This document shows, in pieces, positions 1 through 5,018 of a DNA stretch of 10,428 bases (position 1 is the stretch's first letter; every line of letters starts with the position of its first letter). The DNA comes from an uncultured Alphaproteobacteria bacterium (GTDB lineage Bacteria > Pseudomonadota > Alphaproteobacteria > Rickettsiales > UBA1997). Made by a program: the position numbers and the translations under genes. The stretch lies in NCBI GenBank assembly GCA_903898475.1, contig CAIUFU010000145.1, positions 1-10,428 on the forward strand. Reading direction: 5' to 3'. Under the pieces are notes generated by a model. That model made no database searches. It worked only from the letters and a program-made list of their open reading frames with translations, and was not told where the DNA came from.

Positions 1-490
1 AAACTAAATTATCGTCATTGACATTATTCAAACTTTTGCAGGTTTTTTTCAGATCAAATTTTTTGAAATGCGCTTCGTCAATTGCGTGCACCAAAATTTC
101 ACCATCTTTGGCGCCAATACAAAAAAGGCCGCAAGTCATGTTGAAACTAGCCATTAGTAGCGCGGGGTTGAAGGTGTTTTCTGGATCGAATTTTATAGTG
201 TAAACTAGCGGATGAGAAGGCTCTCTAGTCAAAGCTAAGTTAATAATGAGATTCATTGAGCTGAAAAAACTTTGAAAGAAAATCCGCGAAAAATGGCGGT
301 AAAAACCAAAACTCAAATGCAGCAATTCGCTTTTTTCTTCGATCAATTTTAGACGAAAAGATGAAACGCTAACCAATCCCGAAGCCAAAACTCCAAAAAA
401 TATGTAAAGCCACGAAACCTTACTGGCAGCGACCATAAACATGATCCACAGCGCCAGCAAAAATAAAAATAGGTTGAAAATGTTGAGCAT
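1..490 (-). CDS. mnhE: Na+/H+ antiporter subunit E (MrpE/MnhE)-like protein, partial (3' end outside window)
   Basis: Reading the minus strand from an ATG at 490 gives 163 codons with no stop before the window edge. The product begins with a strongly hydrophobic stretch (residues 1-45, two membrane segments), then a Phe-rich amphipathic part (60-88). Next come a beta-type segment (PLVYTIKFDPENTFNPALL, about 94-112) and GEILVHAIDE at 130-139. This order matches MrpE, the small membrane subunit of the multi-subunit Na+/H+ antiporter, whose C-terminal part normally reads roughly 'ITLTPGT...LLVHALD'. Here the usual TPGT is replaced by MTCGL (118-122), so the protein is divergent. MrpE proteins are typically about 160 residues, so the stop probably lies just outside the window and other mrp subunits may follow. 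The ATG at 490 sits just before the first membrane segment; the frame stays open upstream, so a start at a rarer codon is possible. It is divergent from ribH, with 62 bases between the two starts. Confidence 0.62.
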   Translation of the reverse strand, partial: MLNIFNLFLFLLALWIMFMVAASKVSWLYIFFGVLASGLVSVSSFRLKLIEEKSELLHLSFGFYRHFSRIFFQSFFSSMNLIINLALTREPSHPLVYTIKFDPENTFNPALLMASFNMTCGLFCIGAKDGEILVHAIDEAHFKKFDLKKTCKSLNNVNDDNLV

Positions 491-552
491 TGAGGAAATG
501 AAAATTAAAAAAGCTGAGGAGCAAAATTCTTCAACAAAATTAATCAAAAACA

Positions 553-1002
553 ATGTCAAAAATTTTAATCGTGCAGGCCGTTTTTTACGACAAAATCTCA
601 GCCATGTTGTTGCAAGGCGCAATCGCTGAAATCACTAGATCTGGTAGCACTTACGAAGTTATTTCGGTTCCAGGAGCATTTGAAATTCCGGCAGCAATTG
701 CTTTGGCCAAAGGCAGCAAAAACTCTCTCTTTAAAAGCTATGATAAATATGATGGCTACGTTGCTTTAGGATGCGTGATTCGTGGCGAAACAACTCATTA
801 TGATTATGTCTGCGGTGAGAGTGCGCGCGGTTTGAATGATTTGGCTTTTAAAGAAAAATTGGCGATTGGTTACGGAATTATTACCGTTGAAAACGAAGCT
901 CAAGCTTTGGATCGCGCTGATCCATCTAAAAAAGATAAGGGCGGTTTTGCGGCTTATGCTTGTTTGGAGATGATTAAGTTGAATAAGAAGTTTGCGGTTT
1001 AA
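553..1002 (+). CDS. ribH: 6,7-dimethyl-8-ribityllumazine synthase
   Basis: Lumazine synthase condenses 5-amino-6-ribitylaminouracil with 3,4-dihydroxy-2-butanone 4-phosphate, the penultimate step of riboflavin synthesis; it acts in the cytosol as a homo-oligomer. The 149-residue product has the family landmarks in order. These are an N-terminal strand ending in an aromatic (F11) where the pyrimidine stacks, VPGAFEIPAA at 39-48, and YVALGCVIRGETTHYDYV at 69-86 with the catalytic histidine H82. QALDRAD at 117-123 carries the arginine that contacts phosphate, followed by KG at 129-130. Length is normal for the family and no key residue is missing. The ATG at 553 leaves the usual short N-terminus; no Shine-Dalgarno sequence precedes it, only an A-rich stretch. 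The stop overlaps the stop of convergent coq7 by four bases. The rest of the riboflavin pathway is not in this window. Confidence 0.96.
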   Translation: MSKILIVQAVFYDKISAMLLQGAIAEITRSGSTYEVISVPGAFEIPAAIALAKGSKNSLFKSYDKYDGYVALGCVIRGETTHYDYVCGESARGLNDLAFKEKLAIGYGIITVENEAQALDRADPSKKDKGGFAAYACLEMIKLNKKFAV

Positions 1003-1558
1003 ATCCTCTTAGAAACTGCAATTGCAAACTTGGTGGTGCATTTAATGAAAGCAGAAAGCGGCGTGAAGCAACCGAGCTCCGCCGCTTTATTTTCGTAAGC
1101 AATGTCCCGATGTTCTATTTCTTCAGCGCGAAATTTTTCGATTTTTTCTTTTAGCTGCTCAATTTCTTTTTTCTGATTTTCATCAAGAAACTTCTCTTCT
1201 TTGGTAAGTGCTGCAACCTGCTCTTGGTAATGTTCGTCAATTACCTCTTCAACTGCTGTGGGCAGGTCATTGCCGCTTTTTTGCTGGCGAGTGCCGTAAA
1301 AAAACCCAAGGCAAAACCACCAATTTTCCAAATTGGCTGCATCACTGTTGGGCGAATTTTTTGTCTTTTAATTTCTAAGTTGAAGTAATCGAAATGCACA
1401 TCTTCTTGTTCTTTCATATGCTTCACTAATTGAAGCGTCTCATCATCTTTTTTTAATTTTAATGCTGCCATCTGACCATCATAAATCACCTTCGCACCCA
1501 TTTCACCCGCGTGGTCAACGCGGATGATTTCTTCGAGTTTTTTTGAAAAACTAGTCAT
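999..1558 (-). pseudogene. coq7: COQ7-family demethoxyubiquinone hydroxylase, split by a one-base frameshift
   Basis: COQ7 is a membrane-associated di-iron monooxygenase that performs the last ring hydroxylation in ubiquinone synthesis. From ATG 1558 the first frame gives 99 residues matching the family: RVDHAGEMGA with ligand E19, EDVH at 52-55 (ExxH), the RP..MQPIW..GFALG..TAL segment, and KKAAMTC. The frame then runs into a stop. One frame over, directly after that point, the protein resumes as TAVEEVIDEHY (third-helix Glu), a charged coiled-coil-like stretch, EEIEHRD (second ExxH) and AIAVSKRI, ending at 999. The break is in a CCC run at 1260-1262; the total span of 560 bases is one short of a multiple of three, as expected for a single lost C. 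All six expected metal ligands exist, three on each side. It overlaps rpoZ by 8 bases, which suggests an rpoZ-coq7 operon. A TTG start at 1579 is possible but adds nothing conserved. Real decay, homopolymer sequencing error and recoding are all possible. Confidence 0.88.
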
Positions 1559-1892
1559 CAACTTGGATGTTTTCGTCAACGAAAGTATTGTCTTTCAACA
1601 CCAAATTTGACTCAGATTCTTCGTTAACTGCTTCAGTCACTTCTTCGTTTGAAGAAACGATTTCAACACCACCACGATTTTTAATTGAGCGCACGATATT
1701 GCGTCTAACACCTTCAACATCAACTAATCCTTCGGCGATTTCACGAAGCGAAATAACTGCTGGTTTTTCTTTGTTATCCAAAGTTGTTGACGATCCAGAC
1801 AAAATGCTTTTTGCGCGATTGCTTGCAATCAAGCAAAGCTCAAAGCGGTTTGGTACGACTATTACACAGTCTTCAACGGTAATTCTTGCCAT
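1551..1892 (-). CDS. rpoZ: DNA-directed RNA polymerase omega subunit
   Basis: Omega helps assembly of core RNA polymerase by holding the beta' subunit. The 113-residue product starts MARITVEDC, followed by NRFELCLIASNRAKSI (about 15-30), the conserved fold around the first helices. KPAVISLREIAEGL at about 43-56 is the family's most recognisable motif. After this core comes a long acidic, low-complexity tail (EEVTEAVNEESESN and onward, about 80-113), which is variable in omega proteins. The frame stays open to 1958, but family alignment clearly puts the start at MARI (1892). No Shine-Dalgarno is visible. The gene is divergent from map, with 89 bases between the start codons, and its last codons overlap the coq7 start, so the two are probably co-transcribed and perhaps translationally coupled. 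Confidence 0.95.
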   Translation of the reverse strand: MARITVEDCVIVVPNRFELCLIASNRAKSILSGSSTTLDNKEKPAVISLREIAEGLVDVEGVRRNIVRSIKNRGGVEIVSSNEEVTEAVNEESESNLVLKDNTFVDENIQVDD

Positions 1893-1935
1893 TGTGAAAT
1901 TGAAATTTAGTTTTGCTTGGGAAAGTAGTAAGAAG

Positions 1936-1956
1936 GCCGCGCAACCTAGGTGCGGC
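1936..1956. other. Hairpin between divergent rpoZ and map starts
   Basis: A perfect 5-bp stem (gccgc at 1936-1940, gcggc at 1952-1956) encloses an 11-base loop that itself contains the small palindrome acctaggt. It is a GC-rich island in an otherwise AT-rich 89-base divergent intergenic region and begins 46 bases upstream of the map start. No T run follows on either strand, so it is not an obvious terminator. It could lie in the map leader or be a binding site; function is unknown. Confidence 0.35.
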
Positions 1957-1981
1957 AATTAAGCAAATCAACAAAAAATTC

Positions 1982-2818
1982 ATGCCAATCACAATTCACT
2001 CAGCAGCCGATTTTGAAAAAATGCGCGCTGCCGGAAAATTAGCCGCCGAAATTTTAGACTTTATCGCGCCTTACGTGCAGGTAGATGTAACTACCAACGA
2101 GCTAAATAATTTATGCCACGATAAAATTGTTGCAGCAGGCGCCATCCCTGCCCCGCTTAATTATAAAGGCTTTCCAAAATCAATTTGCACTTCACTAAAT
2201 CACGTGGTTTGCCACGGAATTCCAAGCGACGAAATTCTCAAAAAAGGCGACATTGTAAATATTGACGTCACGGTAATTTTAGACGGCTGGCACGGCGATT
2301 CTAGCCGCATGTATTTTGCGGGCGAGCCTTCGATCAAAGCCAAAAGACTTTGCCAAGTTACTTACGATTCAATGATGCTAGGAATTGAGCAGGTAAAACC
2401 GGGTGTGCTTTTGTCAAATGTTGGAACTGCAATTCAAAATTACGCCGAAAAACACGGCTTTTCAGTTGTAAGAGATTTCTGCGGCCACGGTATTGGCAAA
2501 GTTTTTCACACTGAACCAAGCGTTTTGCACTATTTTGAAAAAGGCCGCGAAGTGATTTTAGAAGAAGGAATGTTTTTTACGATTGAGCCAATGATTAACG
2601 AAGGCAATTACAAAACTAAATTCTACCAAACTAATAAAGAGGCGCCAGATCAAAAGGCTGAAAAATTAAAAGCTGAGTGGGTTGCAACAACAACTGATTT
2701 CACCGCCGGGAAAAAATCTTTATCCGCCCAGTTCGAGCACACAGTTGGCGTAACTCGCGACGGTGTTGAAATTTTCACCGGCTCACCAAAAGGCTGGGAT
2801 TTTCCACCTTATAAATAA
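1982..2818 (+). CDS. map: Methionine aminopeptidase type I
   Basis: Removes the initiator methionine from nascent proteins in the cytosol. The 278-residue product has the pita-bread fold landmarks and the complete set of two-metal ligands: D95 (NIDVT), D106 (HGDSSR), H169 (CGHGIG), E202 (TIEPMI) and E252 (QFEHT). H79 (CHGIP) and H176 (FHTEP), which contact substrate, are also present. Relative to the family there is an extra Lys/Glu/Thr-rich stretch of about 20 residues between EPMINEG and SLSAQFEHT (roughly residues 211-240), where E. coli has a short hairpin. The frame is open back to 1913, but alignment to the usual N-terminus (short leader, then the FEKMRAAGKLAAEIL helix) puts the start at ATG 1982. 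There is no Shine-Dalgarno, only an A-rich leader. The gene is divergent from rpoZ and followed by a repeat-bearing spacer. Confidence 0.96.
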   Translation: MPITIHSAADFEKMRAAGKLAAEILDFIAPYVQVDVTTNELNNLCHDKIVAAGAIPAPLNYKGFPKSICTSLNHVVCHGIPSDEILKKGDIVNIDVTVILDGWHGDSSRMYFAGEPSIKAKRLCQVTYDSMMLGIEQVKPGVLLSNVGTAIQNYAEKHGFSVVRDFCGHGIGKVFHTEPSVLHYFEKGREVILEEGMFFTIEPMINEGNYKTKFYQTNKEAPDQKAEKLKAEWVATTTDFTAGKKSLSAQFEHTVGVTRDGVEIFTGSPKGWDFPPYK

Positions 2819-2839
2819 TCAGCTTACCAAACACTGTCC

Positions 2840-2858
2840 TTCCGAGCAACGCGAGGAA
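2840..2858. repeat. Dispersed-repeat-type hairpin in the map-DUF1643 spacer
   Basis: ttccgagcaacgcgaggaa folds as TTCC..GC / GC..GGAA with a tandem G-A/A-G mismatch in the middle of the stem and a 3-base loop. It is followed by atctcatgag, which includes the palindrome ctcatgag. From memory, this strongly resembles intergenic repeats of the form 'attccgagcgaagcgaggaatct' that occur in many copies in several bacterial genomes, including intracellular alphaproteobacteria. Only one copy is visible here, so its repetitive nature in this genome is inferred. Confidence 0.5.
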
Positions 2859-2871
2859 TCTCATGAGTTCA

Positions 2872-2888
2872 GAAAATCGACTATTTTC
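2872..2888. other. AT-rich hairpin upstream of the DUF1643 gene
   Basis: gaaaat (2872-2877) and attttc (2883-2888) are perfect inverted 6-mers around a 5-base loop, followed by ttcaattt. This could be a weak map terminator on the plus strand or a chance AT-rich fold. The stem has little GC and the T tract is interrupted, so the terminator reading is uncertain. Confidence 0.25.
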
Positions 2889-2911
2889 TTCAATTTGATA
2901 AAAACTTAATC

Positions 2912-3466
2912 ATGCATTTCGAGATCAAAAACTCCTCTTTAACACATGATGTCGGTGGAAAGATTCGTCCAGCTTGGCCAACTGATTCTCGAGTTAGCGC
3001 TGTATTTTCTGATTGTCAGAAATATCGCTACCAACTAAGAGAGGTCTGGGATGTATCAAAGCCATTGGTTATGTGGTTGTTGATGAATCCAAGTGTAGCC
3101 TGTGCCGATTACAGCGATCCAACTCTGCGAAAGACTGGCAAATTCGCTCGTGCTTGGGGTTATGGTGGACAGCTGGTTGCCAATGTTCATGCTTACCGCG
3201 CCACTGATAAAAATCGATTACTGAAAGTAATTGACCCCGTTGGTCCAAAAAATGACGAGATGATTTTGGAGATGGCAACAGAGTCAAAAACAATTGTACT
3301 AGCTTATGGACAGCCACCAAAAATGCTTCGTTCACGGGGTCAAGATATAGTGAAACTTTTGCAGCACCATTCTGGCCTCTGTCATCTACGCCTTTCTAAA
3401 GATGGAACACCAACTCATCCTCTTTATTTACCAGCGACCCTTATTCCTCAACTTTATAATATATAA
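2912..3466 (+). CDS. DUF1643 family protein
   Basis: A complete 184-residue protein of the DUF1643 family, whose biochemical function I do not know. Family landmarks are visible in order. YQLREVWD (40-47) is followed by a hydrophobic strand leading into LLMNPSVACADYSDPTLRK (56-74; the family usually has NPSTAD..DPT). Then come FARAWGYGGQLVANVHAYRATD (78-99), VGPKND (110-115), a strand ending AYG (131-133; commonly a W in place of Y), and LSKDGTPTHPLYLP (161-174). No signal peptide or membrane segment is seen, so it is probably cytosolic. The gene sits between map and fsr, 93 bases after map, with a dispersed-repeat hairpin before it and a frameshifted gene remnant starting about 5 bases after its stop. 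It looks less A/T-biased than its neighbours by eye, which fits an acquired accessory block. The ATG at 2912 is the first start giving the family N-terminus. Confidence 0.85.
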   Translation: MHFEIKNSSLTHDVGGKIRPAWPTDSRVSAVFSDCQKYRYQLREVWDVSKPLVMWLLMNPSVACADYSDPTLRKTGKFARAWGYGGQLVANVHAYRATDKNRLLKVIDPVGPKNDEMILEMATESKTIVLAYGQPPKMLRSRGQDIVKLLQHHSGLCHLRLSKDGTPTHPLYLPATLIPQLYNI

Positions 3467-3470
3467 TCAG

Positions 3471-3727
3471 TTGCGGGAAGCACCTTACGAAATTCAACAG
3501 CATAATCATCGACTAGCTGTTTGGGCAGCATCCAGAGCAGCCTCAACTCTCAACTGTCGCTGTAAAGTTTAGACATTCTTGAAAATTGCAAGTTCACAGC
3601 TGAAAAGTTTGCAAACACAACAAACCTTCCAGACCCTGCAAATATCAATTCAAAACACCAATATTGTTTACACATGGGATTGCTGCCAAGCTAATCAAAT
3701 GCTACGGTTTGTTTGTGCTGCTTTCCT
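3471..3727 (+). pseudogene. Frameshifted remnant of an uncharacterised conserved protein gene
   Basis: Three overlapping plus-strand pieces read as one protein if frames are changed. Piece 1 (from 3471 to a TAG at 3570-3572) gives LREAPYEIQQHNHRLAVWAASRAAS and ends NCRCKV. Piece 2 (frame shifted, 3566-3694) gives LDILENCKF, then KFANTTNLPDPANIN and KHQYC. Piece 3 (from about 3655, another frame) gives FTHGIAAKLIKCY, and a return to the first frame near 3702 gives LRFVCA. From memory, this order resembles bacterial hypothetical proteins with an 'HRFAVWAASRAAS' N-terminus and a later 'GxAAKLINxYLK' motif; I cannot name a function. No piece has a convincing start, and each shift is close to a stop in the previous frame, so the gene is most likely dead. 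Its 3' end runs up to the end of the convergent fsr gene. It may have been a partner of DUF1643. Confidence 0.55.
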
Positions 3728-4918
3728 TTACTTCTTCTCAACACTGGGCAAAAACCAAGTCAGCAAGCCAATCGCTGGCAAGAATGAGCAAATGTGGTAA
3801 ACGAAAGTGATGCTGGTTAAGTCGGCAACTTTACCCAAGACTGCAGCACCCACTGCGGCGACACCGAAAGCGAACCCGAAAAATAATCCCGAGATCATTC
3901 CAACTCTTCCCGGAATTAGCTCTTGGGCGTAAACTAAAATTGCTGAAAAGGCTGAAGAAATAATCACGCCAATTATCACGCTCAAAATTTCTGTCCAAAA
4001 AAGATTAGCGTAAGGCAGCATCAGCGTGAAAGGCAGAGCTCCTAAAATTGAAATCCAAATTACGGTTCTGCGACCAAAGCGATCACCGACAATGCCGCCA
4101 ATTAAAGTGCCAAGCGCCACAGAGGCTAAAAAAATAAAAAGATGCAATTGAGCGCTGCGCACTGAAATGCCGAAAACATCAATCAAATAGAAGGTGTAAT
4201 AGCTATTGATGCTGGCGGTGTAGAAAAATTTTGAAAAAATTAGCAGCGCTAAAACTGCGATTGAAATGACGACCTTTCTTTTTGAAACGGGTGAAATTTT
4301 GCTTGGCGCAACTCGCGCTAAAGTGTTTAAATGCGCGGCTTTGTACCATCTGCCAACGTTAAAGAGCACAACAATTCCAATCAAAGTTAAGGCCGAAAAC
4401 CACGACAGACTCATTTGCCCGCGTGGCAAAATAATAAAAGCGGCAAGTAGAGGTCCGGCCGCCGAGCCAATATTTCCGCCAACCTGAAAAACTGATTGGG
4501 CGAAACCGTATTTTCCTTTTGAGGCAAAACGGGCAATTCGCGAAGATTCGGGATGAAAAATTGACGAGCCGGTGCCAACAATCATGGCGCCGAAAAGGAT
4601 GCCGTAGAAGCTGTTTGCAAAAGCTAAAAGCAACAATCCACACAAGGTAAAAGTCATTCCCAGTGCCAAAGAATAAGGCTGCGGTTTTTTGTCCGTGTAG
4701 TAGCCAACCAAAGGCTGGAGGAGTGAGGCGGTAAATTGAAAAGCCAGAGTAATTAAGCCGATTTGAGCGAAGCTTAAGTGGTAAGTTTCTTTTAAAATTG
4801 GGTAGATCGCCGGAAGCAGCGACTGAATTGTGTCGTTAAGAAAATGACAAAAACTAATCGCAATTAAAACGGTGAAGGCGGGATTTTTCTGAAAAAGTTT
4901 TTTTGTTTTAGAGATCAT
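3728..4918 (-). CDS. fsr: Fosmidomycin resistance-type MFS efflux transporter
   Basis: A 396-residue inner-membrane protein with about twelve hydrophobic segments, typical of the major facilitator superfamily. Several blocks match the Fsr subfamily rather than MFS in general. These are DTIQSLLPAIYP at 29-40, GLITLAFQFTASLLQPLVGYYTD with KPQPYS after it (54-83), GTGSSIFHPESSRIAR at 115-130, and SVFQVGGNIGSAAGPLLAA at 142-160. The second half has GDRFGRR, the usual loop motif of MFS proteins. In E. coli, Fsr exports fosmidomycin, an inhibitor of DXP reductoisomerase; the natural substrate is not known, so drug export is a family-level inference. Length is normal and no break is seen. The start at 4918 gives the usual short cytoplasmic N-terminus. 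The 3' end abuts the decayed plus-strand gene. A perfect palindrome lies 61-85 bases upstream and may regulate it, or may instead be the leuS end signal. Confidence 0.9.
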   Translation of the reverse strand: MISKTKKLFQKNPAFTVLIAISFCHFLNDTIQSLLPAIYPILKETYHLSFAQIGLITLAFQFTASLLQPLVGYYTDKKPQPYSLALGMTFTLCGLLLLAFANSFYGILFGAMIVGTGSSIFHPESSRIARFASKGKYGFAQSVFQVGGNIGSAAGPLLAAFIILPRGQMSLSWFSALTLIGIVVLFNVGRWYKAAHLNTLARVAPSKISPVSKRKVVISIAVLALLIFSKFFYTASINSYYTFYLIDVFGISVRSAQLHLFIFLASVALGTLIGGIVGDRFGRRTVIWISILGALPFTLMLPYANLFWTEILSVIIGVIISSAFSAILVYAQELIPGRVGMISGLFFGFAFGVAAVGAAVLGKVADLTSITFVYHICSFLPAIGLLTWFLPSVEKK

Positions 4919-4945
4919 AAAATTATTACTTTTTTTCTAAAACTA

Positions 4946-4974
4946 AAAATTGGACCCTTGATTTTGCTGGTCAA
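4946..4974 (-). promoter_or_regulatory. Candidate sigma70-type promoter for fsr
   Basis: On the minus strand TTGACC (complement of 4969-4974) is followed 17 bases later by AATTTT (complement of 4946-4951), 28 bases before the fsr start codon. The -35 matches five of six consensus bases; the -10 is poor. It lies directly downstream of the 24-bp palindrome in the direction of transcription, so a regulator bound there would sit just upstream of the -35. Confidence 0.25.
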
Positions 4975-4979
4975 AAGCC

Positions 4980-5003
4980 AATTGTGCACAGCTGTGCACA
5001 ATT
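4980..5003. promoter_or_regulatory. Perfect 24-bp palindrome between leuS and fsr
   Basis: Each 12-base half is the exact reverse complement of the other. The core is two copies of the 8-base palindrome tgtgcaca separated by gc (4984-4991 and 4994-5001), flanked by aat/att. It starts 15 bases beyond the leuS stop and lies 61-85 bases upstream of the fsr start. Two readings are possible: a dyad operator for a dimeric regulator of fsr, or a 10-bp-stem hairpin ending the leuS transcript. On the minus strand only GGCTTTTG follows, a weak T tract, so a classical terminator is not strongly supported. Confidence 0.6.
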
Positions 5004-5018
5004 CAAATTCCAGAAATT

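Larger units (their letters stand above)
4919..5018. other. leuS-fsr spacer
   Basis: One hundred bases without a gene. It holds the perfect palindrome (4980-5003) and a candidate fsr promoter (4946-4974); the part next to fsr is an A/T-rich leader with no Shine-Dalgarno. Confidence 0.6.

Noticed and set aside
441..629. 62-codon plus-strand open frame over the mrpE/ribH starts
   Set aside because: Lys/Asn-rich, overlaps two better-supported genes and has no homology I recognise.
1278..1290. A6 run in coq7 as a programmed slippage site
   Set aside because: The first frame stays conserved beyond it (KKAAMTC), so the shift must occur later, at the C run.
1567..1962. 131-codon plus-strand open frame opposite rpoZ
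   Set aside because: Ser/Thr-rich mirror of a clear rpoZ gene, with no family resemblance.
3579..3800. 73-codon plus-strand open frame overlapping the fsr end
   Set aside because: Only its last part touches a frame of the decayed gene; most of it is out of the coding frame, and the start is arbitrary.
4359..4643. 94-codon minus-strand open frame inside fsr
   Set aside because: Out-of-frame shadow of conserved Fsr motifs on the same strand.
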